From positions 62,001 to 126,000 of the forward strand of contig SAQE01000004.1 in NCBI GenBank assembly GCA_004020545.1: DNA of 64,000 nucleotides, read 5' to 3'. A program made the position numbers and the translations under genes. Positions 34,081 through 41,851 of this stretch are shown one piece after another (within the stretch, counting starts at the first letter, position 1; each line of letters begins with the position of its first letter). The stretch comes from Mesorhizobium sp. Lineage in GTDB: Bacteria; Pseudomonadota; Alphaproteobacteria; Rhizobiales; Rhizobiaceae. The notes beneath the pieces were generated by a model, which worked only from the letters and a program-made list of their open reading frames with translations, had not been told where the DNA came from and searched no databases.

Positions 34081-34096
34081 AGATTGTCGACAATCT
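34081..34096. promoter_or_regulatory. Perfect 16-bp GntR/FCD operator
   Basis: AGATTGTCGACAATCT is a perfect palindrome 37 bases upstream of the GntR ATG. Its centre TTGTCGACAA fits the FadR/FCD consensus TNGTNNACNA. An overlapping GACAAT/ATTGTC pair (34074-34088) adds a second half-site. Target assignment is inferred from position and consensus. Confidence 0.7.
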
Positions 34097-34140
34097 AACA
34101 AGAGGTTATTTCAGGATTCTGGATTGCTGCAGGCTCGGCC

Positions 34141-34932
34141 TTATGCAGCCCGACCATAAAAGCCGATGCGCTCCTCCTCGGTGAACATGACGCCGGGGCG
34201 CTCGTAGTAGGAGAACACCGCGATCATGCGCTCGCGCTCGCCTTCTACCGTGGTGACGCGATGCGCGGTGTTCTTGCCGCGGAAGACATTCAGCGTGCCG
34301 GCCTTCATGCGCAGGATTTTTGCTTCCGGATCGCGCCCTTCGAGCAGCCTGGCCACGCCGTCGTAGTTCGGATCGTCGTCCGAACGCAGGTCGGTGCGGT
34401 ATTCGAGGTCGCCGCCGCGCTCCGGGGCCTGGAGCAGCAGCGTCGTGGTGAATTCCGAGCGGTCGAAATGCCAGTTCAACGCCTCGCCGGCCCGATAGCC
34501 CATGACATTGGCGCGGGCGAGCGGATCCTGCATGACATGCAATTGCGGCTTGTCCATCGTCACCGCCAGGAAACGCACCAGGGGCTCATATTCGTAGATG
34601 GCGAGGACAATGCTGCCGGGAATCTGGTCGGCGCAGACCGTGTGGCTGATCGTCTCGACCTTGCGCAGCGCCGGATGGTCGGGCGAAAGCTCCGGGATCG
34701 AGGGCTTGAAGTAGATGTTGTGCATGCGCTTGTGCGTGTGCGAGCGTGTATCCATCACCGGTCGGATTTCCACGACGGCCCTCTCGGCAACGCCCGGGCG
34801 CAGGAAGTCTTCCAGGTTGAACATGCCGTTGGCGTTGAGCGCCGCGGTCGATTCCTCCACAAGGCGCTGCCATTCGGGGCTACCCTCGCGGTCGAGCGGG
34901 TAGCGGTCGAGGTCGAGAATGTCTTCGATCAT
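34141..34932 (-). CDS. 2-oxoglutarate/Fe(II)-dependent oxygenase (HalD/ArpA-like)
   Basis: 263-aa cytoplasmic enzyme. The iron-binding facial triad is visible as His155-x-Asp157 (LNWHFDRSEF) and His224 (NTAHRV), with an Arg near 233-235 for 2-oxoglutarate. The fold context (TTTLLLQAPERGGDLEYRT, AGTLNVFRGKNTAHRV) resembles the family that includes BesD/HalD amino-acid halogenases. Here the HxD aspartate is intact, which predicts hydroxylation rather than halogenation. ATG 34932 is used; the longer frame to 34986 has no support. Divergent from a LysR gene and upstream of the GntR/enolase operon, so it may modify a free amino acid or betaine of the same pathway. Confidence 0.8.
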   Translation of the reverse strand: MIEDILDLDRYPLDREGSPEWQRLVEESTAALNANGMFNLEDFLRPGVAERAVVEIRPVMDTRSHTHKRMHNIYFKPSIPELSPDHPALRKVETISHTVCADQIPGSIVLAIYEYEPLVRFLAVTMDKPQLHVMQDPLARANVMGYRAGEALNWHFDRSEFTTTLLLQAPERGGDLEYRTDLRSDDDPNYDGVARLLEGRDPEAKILRMKAGTLNVFRGKNTAHRVTTVEGERERMIAVFSYYERPGVMFTEEERIGFYGRAA

Positions 34933-35034
34933 TGTGTCCTCCAAAAAAACTGAGGTCACTAGACAGCAAGGAAATCTTTCTCTCAACGTGGAAAATTGTT
35001 AGGCTTCCGCAAGAAAAACTTGGTGAAGGCCTAT

Positions 35035-35973
35035 ATGGAAAAGCTTCCGCCACTCAACGCGGTCAGAGCGTTCGAGGTCGCCGCCCGCGCCGGCAGCTTC
35101 ACACTTGCCGCCACCGAGCTCGGTGTGTCGTCGGCCGCGGTCAGCCAGCAGGTTCGCAATTTGGAGGACTGGTTCGGCAAGCAGCTCTTCGTGCGCAACG
35201 GCAACCGCATCACGCTGACCGATGCCGGCCACGCCATCTATCCGCAGACCGCGCGGGCACTCGGCGAGATAGCCGCTGTCGGCCGGCGCATGCTGGAAGG
35301 CGGCTTGCGGACGCGCCTCGTCGTCAGCGTGCCGTTCTCGCTGGCCGAACTGTGGCTGGCGCCGCGCTTGGCCGTGCTGCTCGACGGCTTCCCGCAGATG
35401 GCGATCGATGTCCGTGTCGAGGACGATCCCGTCGACGTGGTGCGCCAGAACATCGACCTGCGCATCAGCTACGGCGACTACCACTATCCGGCGCTGAAAA
35501 TGGTCCGCCTCGTCCATGACGACGTGCTGCCGGTCGCGTCGCCGGAGTTCTGGCGGCGCCACGGCAACGAAGCCCTCGATCTGTCGAACGCGCATGAGAG
35601 CCAGTTCATCCACACCAACTGGGGCCCGAACTACGCCTCGCATCCCACCTGGGCGGACTGGTTCGCGGCAGCGGGCGGCAACCGCGCGCCCGATCCCTCG
35701 CACGGTCGCCGCGTCGGCCTCTCCAGCCTGGCGATCGGCGCAGCGAGGCTGGGACTGGGAATTGCCCTGGGACAAAGGGTGATGGCCAGTGCCGACCTGC
35801 AAGCGGGACGGCTGATCGCGCTCTCGCCGGTTTCGGTGCGCCTCGGCCAGCCCTATTGCGCCTTCATGCTGCCGGCTAAGGCCGAGCGCGCCGACATCGC
35901 CGGGTTGGTTGCACTTCTCAACAAAACGGTGCCCTCGACGTGGGAGTCGAGGGCACCGTCGGACCGGAACTGA
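35035..35973 (+). CDS. LysR family regulator (GcvA-like)
   Basis: 312-aa LTTR. The N-terminus LPPLNAVRAFEVAARAGSFTLAATEL and SSAAVSQQVRNLEDWFGKQLF are typical of the GcvA branch, followed by the effector-binding domain. ATG 35035 is chosen over 34996. Divergent from the 2OG oxygenase gene (102-base gap), which is its most likely target. Its last codons contain one arm of a strong hairpin and it ends 9 bases before the convergent RND adaptor gene. Confidence 0.92.
   Translation: MEKLPPLNAVRAFEVAARAGSFTLAATELGVSSAAVSQQVRNLEDWFGKQLFVRNGNRITLTDAGHAIYPQTARALGEIAAVGRRMLEGGLRTRLVVSVPFSLAELWLAPRLAVLLDGFPQMAIDVRVEDDPVDVVRQNIDLRISYGDYHYPALKMVRLVHDDVLPVASPEFWRRHGNEALDLSNAHESQFIHTNWGPNYASHPTWADWFAAAGGNRAPDPSHGRRVGLSSLAIGAARLGLGIALGQRVMASADLQAGRLIALSPVSVRLGQPYCAFMLPAKAERADIAGLVALLNKTVPSTWESRAPSDRN
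35927..35958. terminator. Hairpin overlapping the end of the LysR gene
   Basis: Arms CGGTGCCCTCGAC (35927-35939) and GTCGAGGGCACCG (35946-35958) are perfect 13-bp complements with loop GTGGGA. It lies inside the last LysR codons, just before the convergent adaptor gene's end, and probably serves both directions. Confidence 0.6.
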
Positions 35974-35982
35974 TGGGGGTTA

Positions 35983-37137
35983 TCAGCTGGCCGGTTTCGG
36001 TTGCGGCAAGGGAGAAACCGGCATTCCGGGTCCGATCTTCTGCAGATTGCCGGTGATCACCTGGTCGCTCTCGGAGATGCCGGAGGTGACGGAGATCAGG
36101 TCGCCGTCGGTAGGCCCGAGCGAGACCAGTTTCTGGTCGACCGTGTTGCCCTTGCCTAGCACGTAGAGGTACTTGCCCAGCTGGCTGGAGCCCAGCGCCA
36201 CCTGCGGCACCATCAGCGTGTTGGGTTGTTCCTTCACATGCAGCCGCACGCGCACATATTGGCCGGGCAGCAGCCTGAATTTGGCGTTGCCGATCGTCGC
36301 GCGCGCGGTGATCGTGCCGGTCGAATGGTCGATCGTGTTGTCGATGAAGGTGAGCTCGCCCTTCTGGCTTGGCTCGGTCTCGCCGGGCAAGAGCACGTCG
36401 ACCGCGATCGGACCGGCCGCCTTGGCTTGCTCGATCTCGACGAGGTCGGTCTCGCTCGGATTGAAGGTGACGTAGATCGGGTCGAGCTGCACGAGCGTGT
36501 TGAGCACGGTGCCGGCGACGCTCACCAGCGTGCCGACCGAGGCCTGGTTGCGGCCGATGCGGCCCGGGAACGGCGCCTTGATCTCCGCATAGCCGAGATT
36601 GAGCTCGGCCGTCCGCACCGCCGCCTTGTCGAGAAGCAGCGCCGCTTCGGCCCCGCGCAAGGTGCTGGTGCGCTGGTCGAAACTGTCCTTGGCAAGATAG
36701 CCGCTCTTGGCGAGCTCGCTGCCGCGGCCGAGGTTCGAGCGCGCATAGTCGAGCGTCGCGGTATCGCGCTCGACCTGCGCCTTGGCCTGGTCGAGGGCTG
36801 CCTGATAGTCTTCCGGCGCAATCCTGTAGAGCAGGTCACCCTGCTTGACGTCGCTGCCGTCTGCCGCTGTCTGCTCCTGCAGGTAGCCCGGCACGCGTGC
36901 CTGCAGGGTGATGCTGCGGATCGACTCGACGCGCGCCGCGTAGTCGAGATAGATCGGCAGCGTCTTCTTGACGACACTCACCACCGGCACCGGCATGACG
37001 AAGGCCGCCGGTGCGGGTGCCGCGCCCGCCGTGCCGCCGTTGAGGCTCAGATTGCCCATGTCGAGCAGGTGGACACTTGCCACCGAGATCGCGCCCAGCG
37101 CGACGGCCGTTCCCAAAGCGATTTTCCATTTACGCAT
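35983..37137 (-). CDS. RND efflux periplasmic adaptor (MFP) of pump 2
   Basis: 384-aa membrane-fusion protein with an N-terminal signal/anchor helix (about 6-26, no lipobox), lipoyl half-motifs (ARVPGYLQEQTAADGSDVKQGDLLYRI, IKAPFPGRIGRNQASVGTLV), a coiled-coil hairpin rich in A, Q and D between them, and a beta-barrel region (LLPGQYVRVRLHV). ATG 37137 has GGAG shortly upstream; an in-frame TTG at 37149 is less likely. It lies 14 bases downstream of its RND gene, the reverse of the usual adaptor-first order. Confidence 0.93.
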   Translation of the reverse strand: MRKWKIALGTAVALGAISVASVHLLDMGNLSLNGGTAGAAPAPAAFVMPVPVVSVVKKTLPIYLDYAARVESIRSITLQARVPGYLQEQTAADGSDVKQGDLLYRIAPEDYQAALDQAKAQVERDTATLDYARSNLGRGSELAKSGYLAKDSFDQRTSTLRGAEAALLLDKAAVRTAELNLGYAEIKAPFPGRIGRNQASVGTLVSVAGTVLNTLVQLDPIYVTFNPSETDLVEIEQAKAAGPIAVDVLLPGETEPSQKGELTFIDNTIDHSTGTITARATIGNAKFRLLPGQYVRVRLHVKEQPNTLMVPQVALGSSQLGKYLYVLGKGNTVDQKLVSLGPTDGDLISVTSGISESDQVITGNLQKIGPGMPVSPLPQPKPAS

Positions 37138-37151
37138 GTTGGTCTCCAATC

Positions 37152-40100
37152 CTATTCGGCCGCCTGGGCGAGCGGCTGAGGCGCCGGCTCGGCGGTCGGT
37201 TCAATCTCTTGTTGATGCGGAGCATACTGGCGCCCCGTGGCGGGTTCGCTCTCGCCGCCGCGCTCGCGCAGCCTTTCGATCACCGCGTAGAAGACCGGCA
37301 CGAAGACCAGCGACAGGATCGTCGCCGCCACCATGCCGCCGAAGACGGTGGTGCCGATCGACTGCCGGCTGGCGGCACCCGCACCGGTCGCGAACATCAG
37401 CGGCAGCACGCCGAGGATGAAGGCGAAAGCCGTCATCAGGATCGGCCGCAGCCTCAGCCTTGCGGCTTCCATCGCCGCCTCGACGATGGTCAGGCCTTCC
37501 TCGCGCCGCCGTCGGGCGAACTCGACGATCAGGATGGCGTTCTTCGCCGCCAGGCCGATCAGCATGACGAAGCCGATCTGCGAGTAGACGTCGATCTGCA
37601 TGCCGCGCAGCAGCAGCACCACGAAAGCCCCGAACAGGGCAAGCGGCACGGCGAGCAGCACCATGAAGGGCATCGCGAAGCTCTCATACTGCGCCGCCAG
37701 GATCAGGAAGACGAAGACGATCGCCAGCCCGAAGACAACAGAGGCGATCGAGCCGGCTTTGAGCTCCTGATAGGTGATGCCCGTCCACTCATAGCCGAAG
37801 TCCCGCGGCAACACATTCGCCGCCGCCCGCTCCATCGCCGCCACCGCCTGCCCGGACGAGAAGCCCGGAGCCGCGCCGCCATTGATGAGAGCCGAGGCAT
37901 TGTTGTTGTAATGGGGCACGGTCTCGGGGCCGACGATCGGCACCAGCTTGCCCAGCGTGCTCAGCGGCACCATGCCGCCCGACGCGTTGCGCACGTAGAG
38001 CCGTGAGATGTCGGTCGCGTCGGCGCGCGCGTCCTTGTCGGCCTGGATGGTCACACGGAAGGTGCGGCCGAACAGGTTGAAGTCGTTGACGTAGAGCGAG
38101 CCGAGATAGATCTGCAGCGTGTTGAACACGTCCGGCAGGCTGAGGCCCAGAAGCTTCGCCTTGCTGCGGTCGAGGTCGTAGTTGAACTGCGGCGTCGAGG
38201 TCGAGAAGGACGAGAACAGCTGCTGCGGGTTGAGCTCCGGCTGCTTGCGCGCCTCGGCGATCAGCGCCTGCGTCACTTCGTTGAGCGCGGCGCTGCCACG
38301 GCCCGAAAGATCCTCCACCTGGAACTCGAAGCCGCCGGTGGTGCCAAGGCCCGGGATCGAGGGCGGATCGAAGGAGAGCGCGAAGGCTTCCGGCATCTGC
38401 AAGAGCTTGCCCCGCACCTGCTCGACCAGCTTCGAGGCGTTCTGCTCAGGCCCGCGCTCGTCCCACGGCTTCAGGATCGCGAACTCGACCGCCGAGTTCG
38501 ACTGTGCGGCGCTGGTCAGGAAGTTGAGGCCGCTGATCGAGCCGACGATGTCGACGCCGGGCGTGTTCTGCAGGATGTCGCGCGCCTTCTGCGCCACCGC
38601 GTCCGTTCGCTCCAGCGAGGCGCCGTCTGGCAACTGGATGACGACGAAGAAATAACCCTGGTCCTCCACGGGGAGGAAGGTCGAGGGCAGTTTCTGCCAG
38701 ACGAAATAGGTGGCGACCAGGCCGGCCGCGAACAGGCCGAGCATGGCCCAGCGCAGCTTGATCAGGATGCGCACGCCATGGGCATAGGCATGCGACAGCC
38801 AGTCGAAGCCGGCGTTGAACCACCGGAACAGGACGAACTGCGTCTCGCCGCGATGGCGCAGGAACGCCGCACTCAGTGCCGGGCTCAGCGTCAGCGAGTT
38901 GAAGGCGGAGATGCCGACCGAAATGGCCACCGTCAGTGCGAACTGGTTGTAGAGCCGCCCCGACACGCCGGGAATGAAGGCGACCGGGATGAACACCGCC
39001 GCGAGCACCGCGGTGGTGGCGATGATCGGCCCTGTCACCTCGGCCATCGCGGCGCGCGTCGCGGCAAGCGGCGCAAGTCCGGCTTCGAGCTGTCGCTCGA
39101 CATTCTCGACGACCACGATCGCATCGTCGACGACGAGGCCGATCGCCAGCACCATGCCGAGCAGCGACAGCATGTTGAGCGAGAAGCCCAGCATGTACAT
39201 CACCGCCAGCGTCGCGACGAGCGACACGGGAATGGCGATGGTTGGGATGATGGTGGTGCGCCAGCTCTGCAGGAAGATGAACACGACAGCCACGACCAGC
39301 ACCAGCGCTTCGCCGAGCGTGATCAGCACGTCATGCATCGAGGCCGAGACGAAGCGCGTCGTGTCGTAATGCATGGCGTAGTGGACGCCCTTCGGGAAGC
39401 GCGCCGACAGCTCCTGCATCTTGTCCTTGACCCGCTGCTGCAGGTCGAGCGCGTTGGAGCCGGGCATCTGGTAGACGGCGAGCACCACCGTCGGGTCCTT
39501 GCCGAAGAAGGCGGATGAGGAATATTGCAGCGCGCCGAGCTCGATGCGGGCGACGTCGCGCAGCCGCACGAGCGAGCCGTTCGCCGGATCGGCGCGCACG
39601 ACGATGTCGCCGAATTCCTTCGGGTCGCTCAAGCGGCCGACCGCGTTGACCTGCATTTCGAAGGCGGTGCCGGCAGGCGCCGGCGACTGGCCGATCTTGC
39701 CGGCCGCCACCTGCACGTTCTGTTCGGCGATGGCATTCTGCACGTCGACGGCGGTGATGCCGAGATTGGCCAATTTGTCGGGGTCGAGCCAGACGCGCAT
39801 CGAATAGCGGCGCTCGCCGAAGATCTGTACGTCGCCAACGCCGGGCAGCCGCTTCAGCGGGTCGACCACCTGCAGATAGGCGAGGTTGCTCAGCGCCACC
39901 GGATCGACGGAGCCGTCCGGCGAGGTGAGGTCGACGATCAAGACGAAATTGGGGTTCTGCTTCTTGATCGTCACGCCGCCCTGATTGACGATCGCGGGCA
40001 GGGAGGATGCCGCCTGCGAGACGCGGTTCTGCACGTCGACGGCGGCGGTGCTCAGCGGATAGCCGACATCGAAGGTGATGGTGATGGTCGAGGAGCCGTC

Positions 40101-40352
40101 ATTCGAGCTCGTCGACGACATGTAGGTCATGCCTTGCACGCCGTTGATCTGCTGTTCGAGCGGCGTGGTGACCGTATCGGCCACCACCTGCGCGCTGGCG
40201 CCGGGATAATGGGCGCTCACCACCACTTGCGGGGGCGTGATGTCGGGAAACTGTGAGACCGGCAGCAGGAAATAGGCGATCGCGCCGGCGAGCACCATGA
40301 TGATGGCGATCGCCGATGCGAAGATCGGACGGTGGATGAAGAAGTTCACCAT
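37152..40352 (-). CDS. RND multidrug efflux transporter (HAE1/AcrB type)
   Basis: 1066-aa inner-membrane drug/proton antiporter. The N-terminal helix MVNFFIHRPIFASAIAIIMVLAG, porter-domain segments (SQFPDITPPQVVVSAHYPGASAQ), TM4 with LAIGLVVDDAIVVVENVERQL (proton-relay Asp pair) and TM10/11 region GLAAKNAILIVEFARRRR all match the AcrB/MexB family at full length. Its ATG overlaps the stop of the small upstream ORF by 7 bases, suggesting coupled translation. It is divergent from the TetR gene, whose tandem operators lie upstream of the small ORF. Confidence 0.95.
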   Translation of the reverse strand: MVNFFIHRPIFASAIAIIMVLAGAIAYFLLPVSQFPDITPPQVVVSAHYPGASAQVVADTVTTPLEQQINGVQGMTYMSSTSSNDGSSTITITFDVGYPLSTAAVDVQNRVSQAASSLPAIVNQGGVTIKKQNPNFVLIVDLTSPDGSVDPVALSNLAYLQVVDPLKRLPGVGDVQIFGERRYSMRVWLDPDKLANLGITAVDVQNAIAEQNVQVAAGKIGQSPAPAGTAFEMQVNAVGRLSDPKEFGDIVVRADPANGSLVRLRDVARIELGALQYSSSAFFGKDPTVVLAVYQMPGSNALDLQQRVKDKMQELSARFPKGVHYAMHYDTTRFVSASMHDVLITLGEALVLVVAVVFIFLQSWRTTIIPTIAIPVSLVATLAVMYMLGFSLNMLSLLGMVLAIGLVVDDAIVVVENVERQLEAGLAPLAATRAAMAEVTGPIIATTAVLAAVFIPVAFIPGVSGRLYNQFALTVAISVGISAFNSLTLSPALSAAFLRHRGETQFVLFRWFNAGFDWLSHAYAHGVRILIKLRWAMLGLFAAGLVATYFVWQKLPSTFLPVEDQGYFFVVIQLPDGASLERTDAVAQKARDILQNTPGVDIVGSISGLNFLTSAAQSNSAVEFAILKPWDERGPEQNASKLVEQVRGKLLQMPEAFALSFDPPSIPGLGTTGGFEFQVEDLSGRGSAALNEVTQALIAEARKQPELNPQQLFSSFSTSTPQFNYDLDRSKAKLLGLSLPDVFNTLQIYLGSLYVNDFNLFGRTFRVTIQADKDARADATDISRLYVRNASGGMVPLSTLGKLVPIVGPETVPHYNNNASALINGGAAPGFSSGQAVAAMERAAANVLPRDFGYEWTGITYQELKAGSIASVVFGLAIVFVFLILAAQYESFAMPFMVLLAVPLALFGAFVVLLLRGMQIDVYSQIGFVMLIGLAAKNAILIVEFARRRREEGLTIVEAAMEAARLRLRPILMTAFAFILGVLPLMFATGAGAASRQSIGTTVFGGMVAATILSLVFVPVFYAVIERLRERGGESEPATGRQYAPHQQEIEPTAEPAPQPLAQAAE

Positions 40353-40582
40353 GATGCGGATGCCTCGCCGAACGGTTTTGCGAAATGGCGCATGCGCCGG
40401 GTCCGGCCGGAGCCGGAGTCCTCCAGGAAGGATGGCGGGACTTCGCCCGGCGCCTGTTCCGCCGCGCGCGAGCGCAGCATCCGTTCGAAGGCCTTGGGAT
40501 CGACCCCGTCCGCCTTCATCACCAGCCGGATCATCGGATCCCGGATGGCTTCGTCGATCGTCAGATCTTTGCGCTTCTGCAT
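40346..40582 (-). CDS. Small conserved-looking protein leading the RND operon (78 aa)
   Basis: Short basic protein (MQKRKDLTIDEAIRDPMIRLVMKADGVDP...) with no recognised domain. The ATG at 40582 has AAGGAG 8 bases upstream on the coding strand. Its TGA overlaps the RND ATG (7-base overlap), and the shared promoter carries the TetR operators, so it is very probably expressed. The motif DEAIRDPMIRLVMKAD looks like a short helical interaction region. It could be a leader for translational coupling or a small partner of the pump; the function is unknown. Confidence 0.65.
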   Translation of the reverse strand: MQKRKDLTIDEAIRDPMIRLVMKADGVDPKAFERMLRSRAAEQAPGEVPPSFLEDSGSGRTRRMRHFAKPFGEASASW

Positions 40583-40736
40583 AGGAGCGGCTCCTTGCTT
40601 GCGGTCCGCATCGAATGATCGCGGACCGTTTTTCTCGATTTCACCGGCCGAAGCCGCATGACAGGCAGGTTTTCTGTCCTATCTCGCTCTGGCAGGGCCT
40701 ATCTGTGGGGCCTTGTCGTTGACGACGAGCGACATA

Positions 40737-40782
40737 GGTGTTACCAGTAAGTAACATCTAGAAGTTACAGACCGGTAACACC
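40737..40782. promoter_or_regulatory. Two tandem TetR operators in the divergent promoter
   Basis: Two 16-bp sites of the form GTTAC-N6-GTAAC: 40740-40755 and 40764-40779, centres 24 bp apart, that is two to two-and-a-half helical turns. The outer flanks extend the symmetry (GGTGTTACC at 40737-40745 and GGTAACACC at 40774-40782). The sites lie between the TetR gene and the RND operon and are the likely binding sites of that TetR. Confidence 0.75.
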
Positions 40783-40830
40783 CTAGTCAAGAGGTGGCCG
40801 AGGGTTTTTTGGAAACGACGAAAGGAGATC

Positions 40831-41415
40831 ATGATGACAGACGGCGTCGTGGAGCGTTCACGCCCCCGGGATCGGATCCTGGAGACGGCGCAGGACATGT
40901 TCCACAAGCACGGCATCAAGGGCGTTGGTGTCGACGCCATCACGGAGGCTGCCGGCACCAACAAGATGACGCTCTATCGTCACTTCGAATCCAAGGACGA
41001 ACTGATCATCGAATGCCTGCGCGCCACGGCGGCGAAGGCCTCAAGGATATGGGACGAGTTCGAGGCCGAGCATCCGGGCGACAAGCTGGCCCAGTTGCAC
41101 GCCTGGGTCCGCAAGGCTTCGGAACTGCTCAGCGTCGACAGCCGCGGCTGCGACATGGCCAATGCGGCGGTCGAGCTCACCGAGACCGATCACCCGGCAA
41201 GGCGCGTCATCAAGGAACTGAAGGAAGCCCAGCGCGAAAAGCTCGTTGCGCTTTGCCGCGATGCCGGGATTGGCCAGGCGGAGCTTCTCGCCGACACGCT
41301 GTCGCTGCTGCTTGAAGGCGCGCGCGTCTCGATGCAGAGCGTCGGCGCCGAAGGCCCCAGCGCGCAGTTCGTGCGCATGGCCGAGAGCCTGATCGCTTCA
41401 TTCCGGGCGCGCTGA
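40831..41415 (+). CDS. TetR family regulator of RND pump 2
   Basis: 194-aa repressor with HTH at about 10-60 (RPRDRILETAQDMFHKHGIKGVGVDAITEAAGTNKMTLYRHFESKDEL). The C-terminal domain has a DSRGCDMANAAVELTETDHPAR segment typical of a TetR subfamily controlling RND or redox genes. Start ATG 40831 (or ATG 40834) follows AAGGAG at 40822. Divergent from the small ORF-RND-adaptor operon, with the tandem operators between them. Confidence 0.93.
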   Translation: MMTDGVVERSRPRDRILETAQDMFHKHGIKGVGVDAITEAAGTNKMTLYRHFESKDELIIECLRATAAKASRIWDEFEAEHPGDKLAQLHAWVRKASELLSVDSRGCDMANAAVELTETDHPARRVIKELKEAQREKLVALCRDAGIGQAELLADTLSLLLEGARVSMQSVGAEGPSAQFVRMAESLIASFRAR

Positions 41416-41436
41416 TCCGCTTCCGAGCGTCGAAGT

Positions 41437-41578
41437 CCCCCTCATCCGGCCCTTCGGGCCACCTTCTCCCTGTGGGGAGAAGAGGTTGGCGCCAGCGCTG
41501 ACGGTCCCCTCTCCCCAAGGGGAGAGGTCGGATTGCCCGAATTGCCCTTCGCAATTCGGTTGGCAATCCGGGTGAGGG
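41437..41578. repeat. Mosaic palindromic element (family B, copy 3)
   Basis: Begins CCCCCTCATCCGG and ends CCGGGTGAGGG, with internal hairpins CCTTCTCCC...GGGGAGAAG, CCTCTCCCC...GGGGAGAGG and GAATTGCCC...GCAATTC. It occupies the space between the TetR gene and the ar14-type RNA. The rest of the gap 41416-41851 is the sRNA and its promoter. Confidence 0.7.
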
Positions 41579-41605
41579 CCATTCCACCTGCATACGCTGC
41601 ATACG

Positions 41606-41721
41606 CGCAAAGAAAAGCCCGCTGCCGGGAGGAGGTGGCAGCGGGCTCGATTTCGAATACGGCACGGGAGGAGGTGTACCGTATTCACCGTCGGTGTCTG
41701 GGAGGAGGAAGACATCCGACA
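41606..41721 (-). ncRNA. ar14-type (NfeR-like) small RNA with three anti-Shine-Dalgarno loops
   Basis: On the minus strand three stem-loops follow each other, each with a CCTCCTCCC-containing loop. Hairpin 1 spans 41690-41720 (5+5 bp with one bulged A). Hairpin 2 spans 41655-41686 (11 pairs including a U-G wobble that would be an A-C clash on the other strand, which fixes the strand). Hairpin 3 spans 41616-41647 (11 perfect pairs), followed by TTTTCTTT as an intrinsic terminator. Length about 116 nt. This matches the ar14 family of alphaproteobacterial trans-acting sRNAs, whose anti-SD loops pair with mRNA ribosome-binding sites, reportedly of transporter genes. Expression here is inferred. 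Confidence 0.88.
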
Positions 41722-41727
41722 CCGCAA

Positions 41728-41756
41728 TAACTACGATTTGCCCAACGATTCGGCAA
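41728..41756 (-). promoter_or_regulatory. Candidate promoter of the ar14-type RNA
   Basis: Read on the minus strand: TTGCCG (41756-41751), 17-base spacer, TAGTTA (41733-41728), predicting a start about 7 bases downstream near 41721, directly before hairpin 1. The spacing is ideal; the -10 match is only partial. Confidence 0.5.
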
Positions 41757-41851
41757 CTGCGAAACATGCATAGCAGGTGTGCAGAATTGTCGCATCGCCG
41801 ACCAATCCTCCGACAAATCCGGACAATGCGCGTTTGCCAGGGCGCGCTAAC

